Below are positions 54,860 to 62,559 of a DNA stretch of 64,000 nucleotides, one piece after another (the first letter of the stretch is position 1; every line of letters starts with the position of its first letter). A program made the translations under genes and the position numbers. The notes beneath the pieces are model-generated. The model saw only the letters and a list, made by a program, of their open reading frames with translations. It searched no databases and was not told the DNA's origin. The stretch comes from Frankiales bacterium (GTDB lineage: Bacteria > Actinomycetota > Actinomycetes > Mycobacteriales > Jatrophihabitantaceae), in NCBI GenBank assembly GCA_025966315.1, contig JAOPUZ010000051.1:62001-126000 (forward strand). Reading direction: 5' to 3'.

Positions 54860-55348
54860 ATGGCACTCAGCTCGCAGGTCCCACGTCCTGGCCTGGACCT
54901 GGAATATCCCATGTCGCTGGGCGTGTACGACGACTACAACCAGGCCCAGCGGGTCGTCGACTACCTGTCCGACAATGCGTTCGAGGTTCAGAACGTGGTC
55001 ATCGTCGGCACCGAACTGCGCAGCGTCGAGCGCGTCACGGGGCGCATCACGCGGAGCAAGGTCGCGGCCGCCAGCACCCTGTCCGGAGCCTGGATGGGAC
55101 TGTTCATCGGCCTGGCTTTTGCCCTGTTCGGTGACGGTAACCGCTGGGGCTTCGTGATCACCACGGTGATCTTCGGGGCGATCTTCGGGTTGGTGTGGAG
55201 CCAGATCGGATTCAGCGCCGTCACCCGCGGCGGCTCGCGAGACTTCTCTTCCGTCTCACAGGTGGTCGCCACCAAGTACGAGGTCCTCGTCGAACACCGC
55301 CTGGCTGAACGGGCGCGCGAACTCCTCCAAGCCATGCCCGTGGCATAG
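54860..55348 (+). CDS. General stress protein (17M-like) with central glycine-rich membrane hairpin
   Basis: This 162-residue protein has an N-terminal general-stress-17M domain (SLGVYDDYNQAQRVVDYLSDNAFEVQ in parts, then VVIVGTELRSVERVTGRI). A hydrophobic pair lies at about 75-115 (GAWMGLFIGLAFALFG and WGFVITTVIFGAIFGLVW), and a C-terminal strand includes YEVLVE. Such proteins are common in actinobacteria near stress loci; the biochemical role is unknown. GAGGTGG lies 5 bases before ATG 54860. Its last 128 bases overlap the antisense tail of the MFS gene. A hairpin with a T-rich tail follows at 55405. Confidence 0.88.
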   Translation: MALSSQVPRPGLDLEYPMSLGVYDDYNQAQRVVDYLSDNAFEVQNVVIVGTELRSVERVTGRITRSKVAAASTLSGAWMGLFIGLAFALFGDGNRWGFVITTVIFGAIFGLVWSQIGFSAVTRGGSRDFSSVSQVVATKYEVLVEHRLAERARELLQAMPVA

Positions 55349-56918
55349 CCTGGAGTTGGACGGGTGCCGGCGTGTTTCCCCCGACACGTGGCATGCCGTC
55401 GAGGAGTGCTCGAGCAGTCAGTCCGTCTGCTCGAGCACTTCTCTTTTTCTCGGCCACCTCGGTTGGAAACACCCGCGGTCCGCGAGCGATCGAGGCAACC
55501 ATGCCGACGAGACAGGCCGCCCCGAGCACCAGCAGCGCGCTCCGGTAGCCGTTGGTGAACGTGCCGAGCAGGTGCGGTGACAGCGCGGACAAAGTGCCGG
55601 CGTAGGCCGCTTTCTTCTCCAGCAACGGCAGCCCCATGGTCACGATCGCCAATGACAGTGCGGTGCTGGTGACATAGCCGGCGTTCTGCGCGCCCTGTCG
55701 CATCCCGTTGGCCATTCCGCGCTGGTTGGCGGCGACGGACTCCATGATGGAACTGGTGTTCGGCGTCATGAACAGCCCGGTGCCGACACCAACGGCAAGC
55801 AGGCAGGCCGACACCGCCACAGAGTCGATGCCGGGCGCGATGATCATGCTCAGCGCGAACAGGCCGGCCGCGGTCACGCCCATGCCGGTGCTGGACAGCA
55901 GTCGGGCGCTGTAACGACGGGTAAGCCGACCGGCGATCGGTGAGGTGATGGCCATCCCCAGGGCCACCGGGATGACCTGCATGCCGGCGTGAAAGGCGGA
56001 TTTTCCGCTGGCCGCCTGCAGGTACAGCGCGACCAGCATGACCACCGCGAACCGGGCCAAGGCCATCAGGAACAACGACAGGTAGGCCAGCGAACGAGCC
56101 CGCTCGGCGAACAAAGCCAGGTCCAGCATGGCGAAACTACGCCGCCGCTCGACCCGCAGAAACAACGGTGCGCCGATGACGAGCAGGACCAGCCCGATCA
56201 GCACGGGTCGACTCGACCAGCCCAGGGCACCGCCCTCGGACAGGGCCAGCACCAAACCGCCCAGCGCCATCGCGGACAACACGCCGCCGAGCAGATCGAA
56301 CCGTTCGCGGTCAAGCCGGCTCGCCTCGCGGCGCAAGCTGTATCGCGCCCAGAGCAATCCCGCGGCACCGATCGGGACGTTGAACCAGAAGACCGATCGC
56401 CAGCCGAAGCCGGCCACCAGGGCGCCCCCGAGGACCGGGCCGAGAACCTGCGCCGCCGCCGCAATGCTGACGTTGATGCCGAGCGCGGTGGACAGCAGTC
56501 GGCGCGGGAACGCATCGGTGATAAGCGCGGTGATATTGCACAGCAAGGCTGCAGCACCTACGGCCTGCAGCACCCGGAAACCGATCAACCAGTTGGCGTT
56601 CGGCGCCAGCCCGCACAACAGGCTCGCGAGCGTGAGCGTGCCAAGCCCCATCAGGTAGAGCTTGCGGCGCCCGACCAGGTCGGCCACCCGTCCGAAGATC
56701 AGGATCAGCGCGGTGTTGGCCAGCATGAAGGAGAGCAACGTCCAGGAGGCCTGCGTGGCGGAGGCGTTGAAGTGGCGGCTGACCACCGGCAACGCCACGT
56801 CCATCGTGGAGGTGTTCACCCCGCACAGGATCGCGCCGACCGCGGAGACGGTGAGCACCCGCCAGGCGTAGCGCGTCTGCGCCGCATCCTCGGGACCGTC
56901 TTCGGGAACAGCCGTCAT
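55221..56918 (-). CDS. MFS multidrug exporter, DHA2 (14-segment) type
   Basis: This protein of up to 565 residues has 14 predicted membrane segments. It contains the MFS motif GRVADLVGRRKLYLMG in loop 2-3, the antiporter motif region VLGPVLGGALVAGFGWRSVFW (seen in parts), and FNVPIGAAGLLWA. It probably exports a drug or metabolite by proton antiport. ATG 56918 has GGATAG 6 bases upstream; GTG 56924 is an alternative. It is divergent from a MarR regulator with a shared operator. The last 90 residues are low-complexity, pass through a terminator hairpin, and run antisense into the stress-protein gene. The true stop may have been lost. Confidence 0.88.
   Translation of the reverse strand: MTAVPEDGPEDAAQTRYAWRVLTVSAVGAILCGVNTSTMDVALPVVSRHFNASATQASWTLLSFMLANTALILIFGRVADLVGRRKLYLMGLGTLTLASLLCGLAPNANWLIGFRVLQAVGAAALLCNITALITDAFPRRLLSTALGINVSIAAAAQVLGPVLGGALVAGFGWRSVFWFNVPIGAAGLLWARYSLRREASRLDRERFDLLGGVLSAMALGGLVLALSEGGALGWSSRPVLIGLVLLVIGAPLFLRVERRRSFAMLDLALFAERARSLAYLSLFLMALARFAVVMLVALYLQAASGKSAFHAGMQVIPVALGMAITSPIAGRLTRRYSARLLSSTGMGVTAAGLFALSMIIAPGIDSVAVSACLLAVGVGTGLFMTPNTSSIMESVAANQRGMANGMRQGAQNAGYVTSTALSLAIVTMGLPLLEKKAAYAGTLSALSPHLLGTFTNGYRSALLVLGAACLVGMVASIARGPRVFPTEVAEKKRSARADGLTARALLDGMPRVGGNTPAPVQLQAMPRAWLGGVRAPVQPGGVRRGPRTWWRPPVRRKRSLASRRG
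55405..55450 (+). terminator. Intrinsic terminator with T-rich tail
   Basis: The perfect 13-bp stem AGTGCTCGAGCAG / CTGCTCGAGCACT has a 9-base loop and is followed by TCTCTTTTTCT. It terminates the stress-protein transcript. It lies inside the antisense MFS reading frame. Confidence 0.8.
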
Positions 56919-56929
56919 AGTCACTATCC

Positions 56930-56960
56930 ATCAGGTTGCCTGTTAATCAGTTAACCTGAT
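56930..56960. promoter_or_regulatory. MarR-type operator in the MFS/marR divergent promoter
   Basis: Nested palindromes fill the 45-base gap: ATCAGGTT (56930-56937) with AACCTGAT (56953-56960), and GTTAA-N4-TTAAC (56942-56955). The putative -10 of marR (TAACCT, 56952-56957), 6 bases from its ATG, lies inside the right arm, so bound MarR would block its own promoter. Confidence 0.7.
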
Positions 56961-56963
56961 GAT

Positions 56964-57443
56964 ATGCCTGTGGTAATCCGTCCCGCCAGTAACCCCGTTT
57001 CGGCCGGTGCCCCGACCGCGGCCGAAATCCGAGCCGCTGCGGGTCGGTTGCGCGACCTGATGGGCCGATTGCGGCGACGGATGAACTCACAGCTGCCCGA
57101 CGGCGCACCGAGCTTGTCCGAGATCGCCGTGCTCGGCTACCTGCACCGGCTCGGGCCGGCCTCGCAGGTCCAGCTCGCGGCACTGCACAACGTCCGCCCG
57201 CAATCGATGGGTGCCACCGTCAACGAGATGGCCGAGGCCGGGCTCGTCACCCGCGAGGTCGACGCCGCCGATCGCCGAAAGTCCGTGATCAGCCTGTCGC
57301 CCGAAGGCCAACGGCAGATCAACCGACTGCTGCGTTCGCGCCAGGATTGGTTGGCCCAAGCGATGGCTTCTCAGCTCGATGGCGTCGACCAGCGAACCCT
57401 GGTCGACGCCATCGAGCTCTTGGAACGACTACTGGACAGCTGA
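56964..57443 (+). CDS. MarR family transcriptional regulator
   Basis: This 159-residue winged-helix repressor has the recognition region LAALHNVRPQSMGATVNEMAEAGLVTREV and the wing DAADRRKSVISLSPEG. Flanking helices form the dimer, and the N-terminal 18 residues are extended. It is divergent from the MFS exporter, the classic repressor/efflux pair, with palindromes in the shared gap. A TAACCT hexamer 6 bases upstream of ATG 56964 and the absence of a ribosome-binding site suggest a leaderless, autoregulated gene. The inducer is presumably the exported compound. Confidence 0.92.
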   Translation: MPVVIRPASNPVSAGAPTAAEIRAAAGRLRDLMGRLRRRMNSQLPDGAPSLSEIAVLGYLHRLGPASQVQLAALHNVRPQSMGATVNEMAEAGLVTREVDAADRRKSVISLSPEGQRQINRLLRSRQDWLAQAMASQLDGVDQRTLVDAIELLERLLDS

Positions 57444-57468
57444 GCGGCCCAGTCGAGCCGACGCCGCG

Positions 57469-58563
57469 TCACGGTCCGGACCAGGCCTCGACGACATCCA
57501 GCACGGATACGACCTCGGCCGGCGCGGCCGACGATGAAGGCGTGCTGGTGCTGGTGCTGGTGCGGGAAAATCGTGGAGCCGGTGCGGCCTCGGCGCCGTC
57601 CGGGCCGGCCACCAGCGTGGCCCGCGCGGCCAGGTGGGGATCGCCGGCGGCTTCGGCGAAGGTGAGAACTGGGGTCACACAGGCGTCCGTGCCGGCAAAC
57701 CTGGCCAGCCAGTCGGCCCGGGTACGCGATCGGAATACAGCGGCAATGGCATCGGCAATGTCGGGCCACTGGGCACGGTCATTCTGATCCAGAATCGATA
57801 TCGCCGACAGTTCAAGCCCCGCCAGCAGCTGCGCATAGAACTGCGGCTCGATCGCGCCGACGGCGACGAATTCCCCGTCGCTGCAGGGATAGGTTCGGTA
57901 GTAGGGGGCCGCGCCATCGAGCACATTGTTCGCCCGCTGGTCATTCCAGCGCCCGCGCGCCCGCAGCTCGAGAACCGGCTGCAGCAGCGTCGATACGCCG
58001 TCGACCATGGCCACATCCAGCACCTGTCCGAGGCCCGAACGCTCCCGCTCGTACAACGCGGCCAGGATCCCCGTCATCAGCAACATTGATCCGCCGCCGT
58101 AGTCACCAACGAGATTGAGTGGTGGCACCGGCCCGGATGCGGGCCCGATCGCATGCAGCGCGCCGGTCAACGACAGGTAGTTGATGTCATGACCGGCCAG
58201 CTGCGCTCGCGGACCGTACTGCCCCCAACCGGTCATCCGGGCATAGATCAGCCGCGGATTACGGAGCAGCGATTCCTGCGGCCCCACCCCGAGCCGCTCG
58301 GTGACCCCGGGCCGGAAGCCCTCGATCAACACATCAGCCCGGTCGAGGAGGGACCGGACGGCCGACTGCTGCTCAGCCGCTTTCAGGTCGGCCCGCACGA
58401 TGCGCCGGCCACGCATGGTGAAAGTGCCGCCCGGCACCTCGTCGTCAGGTCGCACGATCCGTACCACGTCGGCACCCAGGTCGGCCAGCATCATGCCCGC
58501 GTGCGGGCCCGGACCGATACTGGCCAGTTCCACGACTCGCACTCCGACCAGCGGACCAGCCAT
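57469..58563 (-). CDS. CaiB/BaiF family CoA transferase (alpha-methylacyl-CoA racemase-like)
   Basis: This 364-residue family III CoA-transferase-fold protein has [29 protein letters not shown] (in parts), [14 protein letters not shown], His125-Asp126 in LAGHDINYL, Asp154 in GDYGGGSM, and Glu239 in GAIEPQFY. This His/Asp/Glu set matches the catalytic residues of alpha-methylacyl-CoA racemases. It inverts the 2-methyl centre of branched acyl-CoAs in lipid or sterol side-chain degradation. ATG 58563 overlaps the upstream phosphotransferase stop (TGATG). A Ser/Thr run near the C-terminus ([12 protein letters not shown]) is unusual. Confidence 0.9.
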   Translation of the reverse strand: MAGPLVGVRVVELASIGPGPHAGMMLADLGADVVRIVRPDDEVPGGTFTMRGRRIVRADLKAAEQQSAVRSLLDRADVLIEGFRPGVTERLGVGPQESLLRNPRLIYARMTGWGQYGPRAQLAGHDINYLSLTGALHAIGPASGPVPPLNLVGDYGGGSMLLMTGILAALYERERSGLGQVLDVAMVDGVSTLLQPVLELRARGRWNDQRANNVLDGAAPYYRTYPCSDGEFVAVGAIEPQFYAQLLAGLELSAISILDQNDRAQWPDIADAIAAVFRSRTRADWLARFAGTDACVTPVLTFAEAAGDPHLAARATLVAGPDGAEAAPAPRFSRTSTSTSTPSSSAAPAEVVSVLDVVEAWSGP

Positions 58564-59636
58564 CAGTCGTACCTCATGGTTCCCGGCCGGCCCAGGCTCG
58601 CCGAGCCGTGTAGATCGGAGGAGGCCTTGTCCAGCAGGAAGATCACCATCGCGCCGACGTCGTCGAAGCCGGCCCCGACCGTGTCCCCGGCAACGTAGCG
58701 GGCGTGCATCTGCTCGAGAATGATGGCCAGTTTGAACTGGGCGAAGACCAGATACCAATCGATGTCGGCCACCTGCTGCCCGCGCCGGGACAGATACCGT
58801 TCGATCACGTCGGCAGCGCTGGAAAAGCCGGCGAATGCGGTGAGTCCGGCCGTGATCGGGTTCCAGGGTTTGCCGATCTCGTCCCAGAACATCACCAGCG
58901 TGGCCAGGTCGGCCAGCGGATCGCCGAGGGTGGCCAACTCCCAGTCCAGGACGCCTGCGATGGTGGCGCTGGCCTGACCGGTGTGCTGATCGCGACGCAG
59001 GATCACGTTGTCGATCCGGTAGTCGCCGTGCACGATGGCCGGCCGGGGGCTACGCGGCATCGCCGATTGCAGCGCGCTCACGATCTCATCGACGTGGTCC
59101 AGTTCCCGGATCTTGACCTTCTGGTATTGCCGCACCCAACGATCCAACTGCCGCTGCAGGTAGCCCTCAGGCCGGCCGAGATCGCCGAGGCCGACCGCGG
59201 TGTAGTCGACATCGTGCAGGTCGGCCAAGGTGTCCACCAGCTGATGGCTGAGCTGGCGGCGGACCGGTTCTTCGACGCCGGATACCAGCTCGCGGCTGCG
59301 GAGCACCACGCCGTCGATGCGATCCATCAGGTAGAACGGCAAACCCAGTACCTCAGGGTCGAGGCACAGCGCCGTCATCGACGGCACCGGCACGCTCGAT
59401 CCGGCCAGCGCCGCCATGATCCGGTATTCGCGGGCCACGTCATGCGCGCCGGGCAGAATCTGGCCCAACGGCGGCCGGCGCAGCACCCAGGCGCGCTGGC
59501 CGTCGGTCACGGTGTACGTCAGGTTGGAGCGGCCGCCGCTGATCAGCTCAGCGCTGAGCGGTCCACTTGTCGCTATCCCGACCCGATCGAGATAGCCCTG
59601 TAACGCAAGGAGATCCAGTCCGGGCGGCGATGTCAT
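58563..59636 (-). CDS. APH-like phosphotransferase family protein (ACAD10/11 kinase-domain type)
   Basis: This 357-residue protein-kinase-like fold has the N-lobe [13 protein letters not shown] and WVLRRPP with the ATP-site Lys replaced in context by Arg. The catalytic loop is [12 protein letters not shown], and the metal motif is [17 protein letters not shown]. This subgroup pairs with acyl-CoA genes and, in ACAD10/11, phosphorylates 4-hydroxyacyl-CoAs before dehydration; the same role here is inference from neighbours. ATG 59636 is chosen; the upstream extension is spurious. It is coupled to the CoA transferase by TGATG. Confidence 0.88.
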   Translation of the reverse strand: MTSPPGLDLLALQGYLDRVGIATSGPLSAELISGGRSNLTYTVTDGQRAWVLRRPPLGQILPGAHDVAREYRIMAALAGSSVPVPSMTALCLDPEVLGLPFYLMDRIDGVVLRSRELVSGVEEPVRRQLSHQLVDTLADLHDVDYTAVGLGDLGRPEGYLQRQLDRWVRQYQKVKIRELDHVDEIVSALQSAMPRSPRPAIVHGDYRIDNVILRRDQHTGQASATIAGVLDWELATLGDPLADLATLVMFWDEIGKPWNPITAGLTAFAGFSSAADVIERYLSRRGQQVADIDWYLVFAQFKLAIILEQMHARYVAGDTVGAGFDDVGAMVIFLLDKASSDLHGSASLGRPGTMRYD

Positions 59637-59697
59637 CGCACCCCAGCTAGCCGGACGGACGGGCCAAGCAGGACAGCGCGGCCAAGCGGTCCAGCCA

Positions 59698-60876
59698 TCA
59701 CAGTCGCTCGATGATCGTGGCGTTGGCCATGCCGCCGCCTTCGCACATGGTCTGCAAGCCGTAGCGCCCACCGGTCGCCTCGAGGTGATTGAGCAGGGTG
59801 GCCAGCAATCTCGTTCCTGAGGCGCCGAGTGGATGACCGAGCGCGATGGCGCCGCCGCGCGGGTTGAGCCGGTCTTCGTCCGCGCCGAACTCGCGGGCCC
59901 AGGCCAGCGGAACGGACGCGAACGCCTCGTTCACTTCGTAGGCGTCGAGCTCGGCCAGGCCCAGCCCGGATCGGGCCAGGATCCGCTGGGTGGCGGGGAT
60001 GACGCCGGTGAGCATCAACAGCGGATCGCTGCCCACGACCGAGAACGAGTGGAACCGGGCCCGCGGAGTCAGCCCCAGCTCGCGCGCGATCGCCTCGCTC
60101 ATGATCAGGGCCGCTGAGGCACCGTCGGTGAGCGGGGACGAATTCCCCGGCGTGATCTGCCAGTCGACGTCCGGGAAGCGGCCGCCGAGTTCGGCCGAGT
60201 AGAAGGACGGCTTCAGTCCGGCCAGGCCATCAGCCGTCGTGCCGGGACGCACGGTCTCGTCGACTCGATGGGTCTGTCCCGGGCCGACCTCGATGTCGAT
60301 GATCTCGCGGTCGAAGTGCCCGCTCGTCGCGGCGACGGCGGCCCGGGCGTGCGAGCGAGCCGCGTAGTCGTCCAGCTCGGAGCGTGACAGCTTCCAGTTC
60401 GCGGCGACCAGCTCAGCCGAGACGCCCTGATTGACCAACCCGTCGGGGTAGCGCCGGGCCAGCGGAGCCTGCGGGTCGCCACCCTGCGCGCTGGAGCCCA
60501 TCGGCACCCGGCTCATGCTTTCGACGCCGCCGGCGATGACGATGTCGTAGGCGCCGGCGCGAACTCCCTGCGCCGCGAACGCCGCGGCCTGCTGGCTGGA
60601 ACCGCACTGCCGATCAACCGTCGTCGCGGGCACCGACTCTGGCAGGCCGGCCACCAATGCGGCCGTGCGGGCGATGTTCATGGTCTGGTCGCCGGCCTGG
60701 CTGACGCAGCCGGCGATCACGTCGTCGATGAGCATCGGGTCCAGTTGATTGCGTACGAGCAGCGCTCTGATGGTGTCGGCCAGCAGGTCGGCCGGGTGCA
60801 CCCCGGACAGCGCCCCGCCTGGTTTCCCGCGGCCCGACGCGGTCCGGACGACATCGACGATCACGGCCTCGATCAT
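59698..60876 (-). CDS. Acetyl-CoA acyltransferase (thiolase II)
   Basis: This 392-residue thiolase has nucleophilic Cys91 in TVDRQCGSSQQA, His348 in GHPLGASG, and Cys378 in CEGGGMANA. The substrate loop and the NEAF motif (YEVNEAFASVPLAWARE) are present. It cleaves 3-ketoacyl-CoA with CoA, or condenses two acyl-CoAs. It lies in a same-strand block with an enoyl-CoA hydratase upstream and the phosphotransferase downstream, suggesting fatty-acid or sterol-derived beta-oxidation. GGAG lies 7 bases before the ATG. Confidence 0.93.
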   Translation of the reverse strand: MIEAVIVDVVRTASGRGKPGGALSGVHPADLLADTIRALLVRNQLDPMLIDDVIAGCVSQAGDQTMNIARTAALVAGLPESVPATTVDRQCGSSQQAAAFAAQGVRAGAYDIVIAGGVESMSRVPMGSSAQGGDPQAPLARRYPDGLVNQGVSAELVAANWKLSRSELDDYAARSHARAAVAATSGHFDREIIDIEVGPGQTHRVDETVRPGTTADGLAGLKPSFYSAELGGRFPDVDWQITPGNSSPLTDGASAALIMSEAIARELGLTPRARFHSFSVVGSDPLLMLTGVIPATQRILARSGLGLAELDAYEVNEAFASVPLAWAREFGADEDRLNPRGGAIALGHPLGASGTRLLATLLNHLEATGGRYGLQTMCEGGGMANATIIERL

Positions 60877-60898
60877 GACGACTCCATTCGATGGTGGG

Positions 60899-61699
60899 TT
60901 ATCGCCCGACGAACTTCGGGGCCCGTTTCTCGCGAAAGGCTTGCAGTGCCTCGGTCATGTCCTCCGTACGGGTGGCCAGCACCTGGTTACGGTCCTCGAG
61001 GGCCAGGGCCGCGTCAAGGGACGGCGCGTCGACGTTGAGCTGGAGCACCTGCTTGGTCAGCGCGATGCCGACCGGGCTGTTGCCACAGATCAGCTCGGCC
61101 GTCGCGAGCGCCCGGGCCAGCAATTCGTCCGGCGCGCTGAGCTCGGTGACCAGCCCGATCGCCAGGGCTTCGGCGGCCGGCACGAACCGGCCGGTCAGCA
61201 AGATCTCGTTGGCCCGACCGAACCCGACGATCCGCGGTAGCAGCCAGGACGTGCCACAGTCCCCGCCGGACAGGCCGATCTTGACAAAGGCTGCGTTGAA
61301 CCTCGCATCCGTCGCGGCGATGCGAATGTCCGCGGCTAGGGCCAAGGACATTCCGGCGCCGGCCGCCGCGCCGTTGACGGCGGCGATGACCGGCTTGCTG
61401 AGTCGCCGGAAGCCGGCAATCGAGTGGCTCCAGGATTCCTGCCCGGCCAGCATCTCACTCGCCGACATCCCCGGCAGGGAAGCCGCCTGGTCAAGATCGA
61501 GGCCAGCGCAGAACCCGGCGCCGCGGCCCGTGACGATCAGCACCCGCGCGTCCGGATCGGCCTCGACCTCGGATTGCAGCGCGACGAATTCGGCGAACAT
61601 CTCGAAGGTGATCGCATTGCGGCGTTCAGGCCGGTTCAGGTACGCCACGACCACGCCGGGCTGCGGACGTTCGACTTCGAGGGTTCGGTAGGAAGCCAT
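60899..61699 (-). CDS. Enoyl-CoA hydratase/isomerase family protein
   Basis: This 266-residue crotonase-fold protein has VVVAYLNRPERRNAI, the oxyanion segment GRGAGFCAGLDLDQ, and VNGAAAGAGMSLALAADIRIA, then GLSGGDCGTSWLLPRIVG. Gly-Gly-Asp occupies the usual Glu-x-Gly catalytic area, so the exact activity (hydratase or isomerase) is uncertain. The start is the second of two ATGs, 61699, because a TAGAGT hexamer lies 6 bases upstream; 61702 would leave only 3. It is the first gene of the acyl-CoA block. Confidence 0.88.
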   Translation of the reverse strand: MASYRTLEVERPQPGVVVAYLNRPERRNAITFEMFAEFVALQSEVEADPDARVLIVTGRGAGFCAGLDLDQAASLPGMSASEMLAGQESWSHSIAGFRRLSKPVIAAVNGAAAGAGMSLALAADIRIAATDARFNAAFVKIGLSGGDCGTSWLLPRIVGFGRANEILLTGRFVPAAEALAIGLVTELSAPDELLARALATAELICGNSPVGIALTKQVLQLNVDAPSLDAALALEDRNQVLATRTEDMTEALQAFREKRAPKFVGR

Positions 61700-61705
61700 C
61701 ATTCG

Positions 61706-61711
61706 ACTCTA
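61706..61711 (-). promoter_or_regulatory. -10 hexamer TAGAGT for the leaderless enoyl-CoA hydratase
   Basis: On the minus strand TAGAGT is followed by CGAATG and then ATG 61699. It selects the second ATG of the pair. Confidence 0.5.
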
Positions 61712-61834
61712 AGCCAACGAATCGCGGACCGGACCGACCTGCACATCTGGACCGCCCAGTGAACATCACCAGAACCGCGACGATGATTGCCACGACGGTC
61801 GAGTACACCGCTGGACGTTCCCTAGCCTTGGCGA

Positions 61835-62421
61835 TCAGCTGGCATAGCGCGGCGGGACTTGATCCGGCGAGGCGCACACGACATCCGCGTCGGTTCGAGT
61901 GGTCAGCGACTCGATCACCCTCGCGCGTGCCCCGATACCGGCCCAATGGGGGTCGACGTCGCTCACGAAGCACCATTGGCGGTCCGCTGGCCACGCAAAC
62001 GCCGGCGGCGGGCACGGTTCGCCGCCGCCGAACTGCTCTTCCCAATGCTCGATGTCGCCTAGACCGCCAGCGAATAACACGTACTGCCGATGCGGGAGCG
62101 CCACCAGGGGGCCACGAATCAGCTCCGGGTCGAGCCAGGACCCGACCCAGCCATCCCATACGCAGCAGTAGATGCATTCCCTGGCGGTGTCGGTGAGCTC
62201 GGTCAGTGCCCGCAGCACGATCCGGGCCTGCTCGATGTCGGACGGGTGGTCCTCGGGCATCGCTACGTCGCACTCGAACGATTCCGGCTCGTCCGGGTCT
62301 GGCACGTACCGCAACCTGCCGTACGCCTCGAATGAGCCGGCCCGAACGTGACCAGGCGCGACGGATCGGCAGTCGTGCTGGCAAGCCAGTCCGCCGCCGA
62401 CAGGTCCTCCATGCGGTGCAC
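61835..62421 (-). pseudogene. Frameshifted conserved hypothetical protein
   Basis: A strong start (AAGGAG 7-8 bases before GTG 62421) begins VHRMEDLSAADWLASTTADP...LVTFGPA. The open frame that carries the rest, SFEAYGRLRYVPDPDEPESFE to the stop at 61835, is in another phase. One base is missing near 62333-62334, where GPA should run into FEAY. The downstream part has CCVWDGWVGSWLDP and FAWPADRQWCFVSDVDPHW, resembling uncharacterised actinobacterial proteins from memory. It could be a real pseudogene, a recent mutation or a sequencing error. The function is unknown. Confidence 0.7.
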
Positions 62422-62559
62422 GGCGATCTCCTTCCGACGCTAGTTCACGACGCAGGCGACGCTGGCCTGATTGTCGCATTCGGCTCACCACGCCCTCCGA
62501 AGTTCGATACGCTGCCCGATCGCGATCGAAGCTGAAACGATCATCGCTGAGCGGATCAA

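Noticed and set aside
53565-54866. 433-codon minus-strand frame across pmt
   Set aside because: It is antisense to a gene with clear Pmt motifs. The VRPVRPVRP run is the complement of the DGT repeat.
55989-56954. 321-codon plus-strand frame across the exporter
   Set aside because: Gln/Arg/Asp-rich shadow of a 14-segment membrane protein gene.
61626-61834. Small membrane protein on the minus strand downstream of the frameshifted gene
   Set aside because: A hydrophobic stretch (VAIIVAVLVMFTG) is readable but has no ribosome-binding site and runs into the enoyl-CoA hydratase in another phase.
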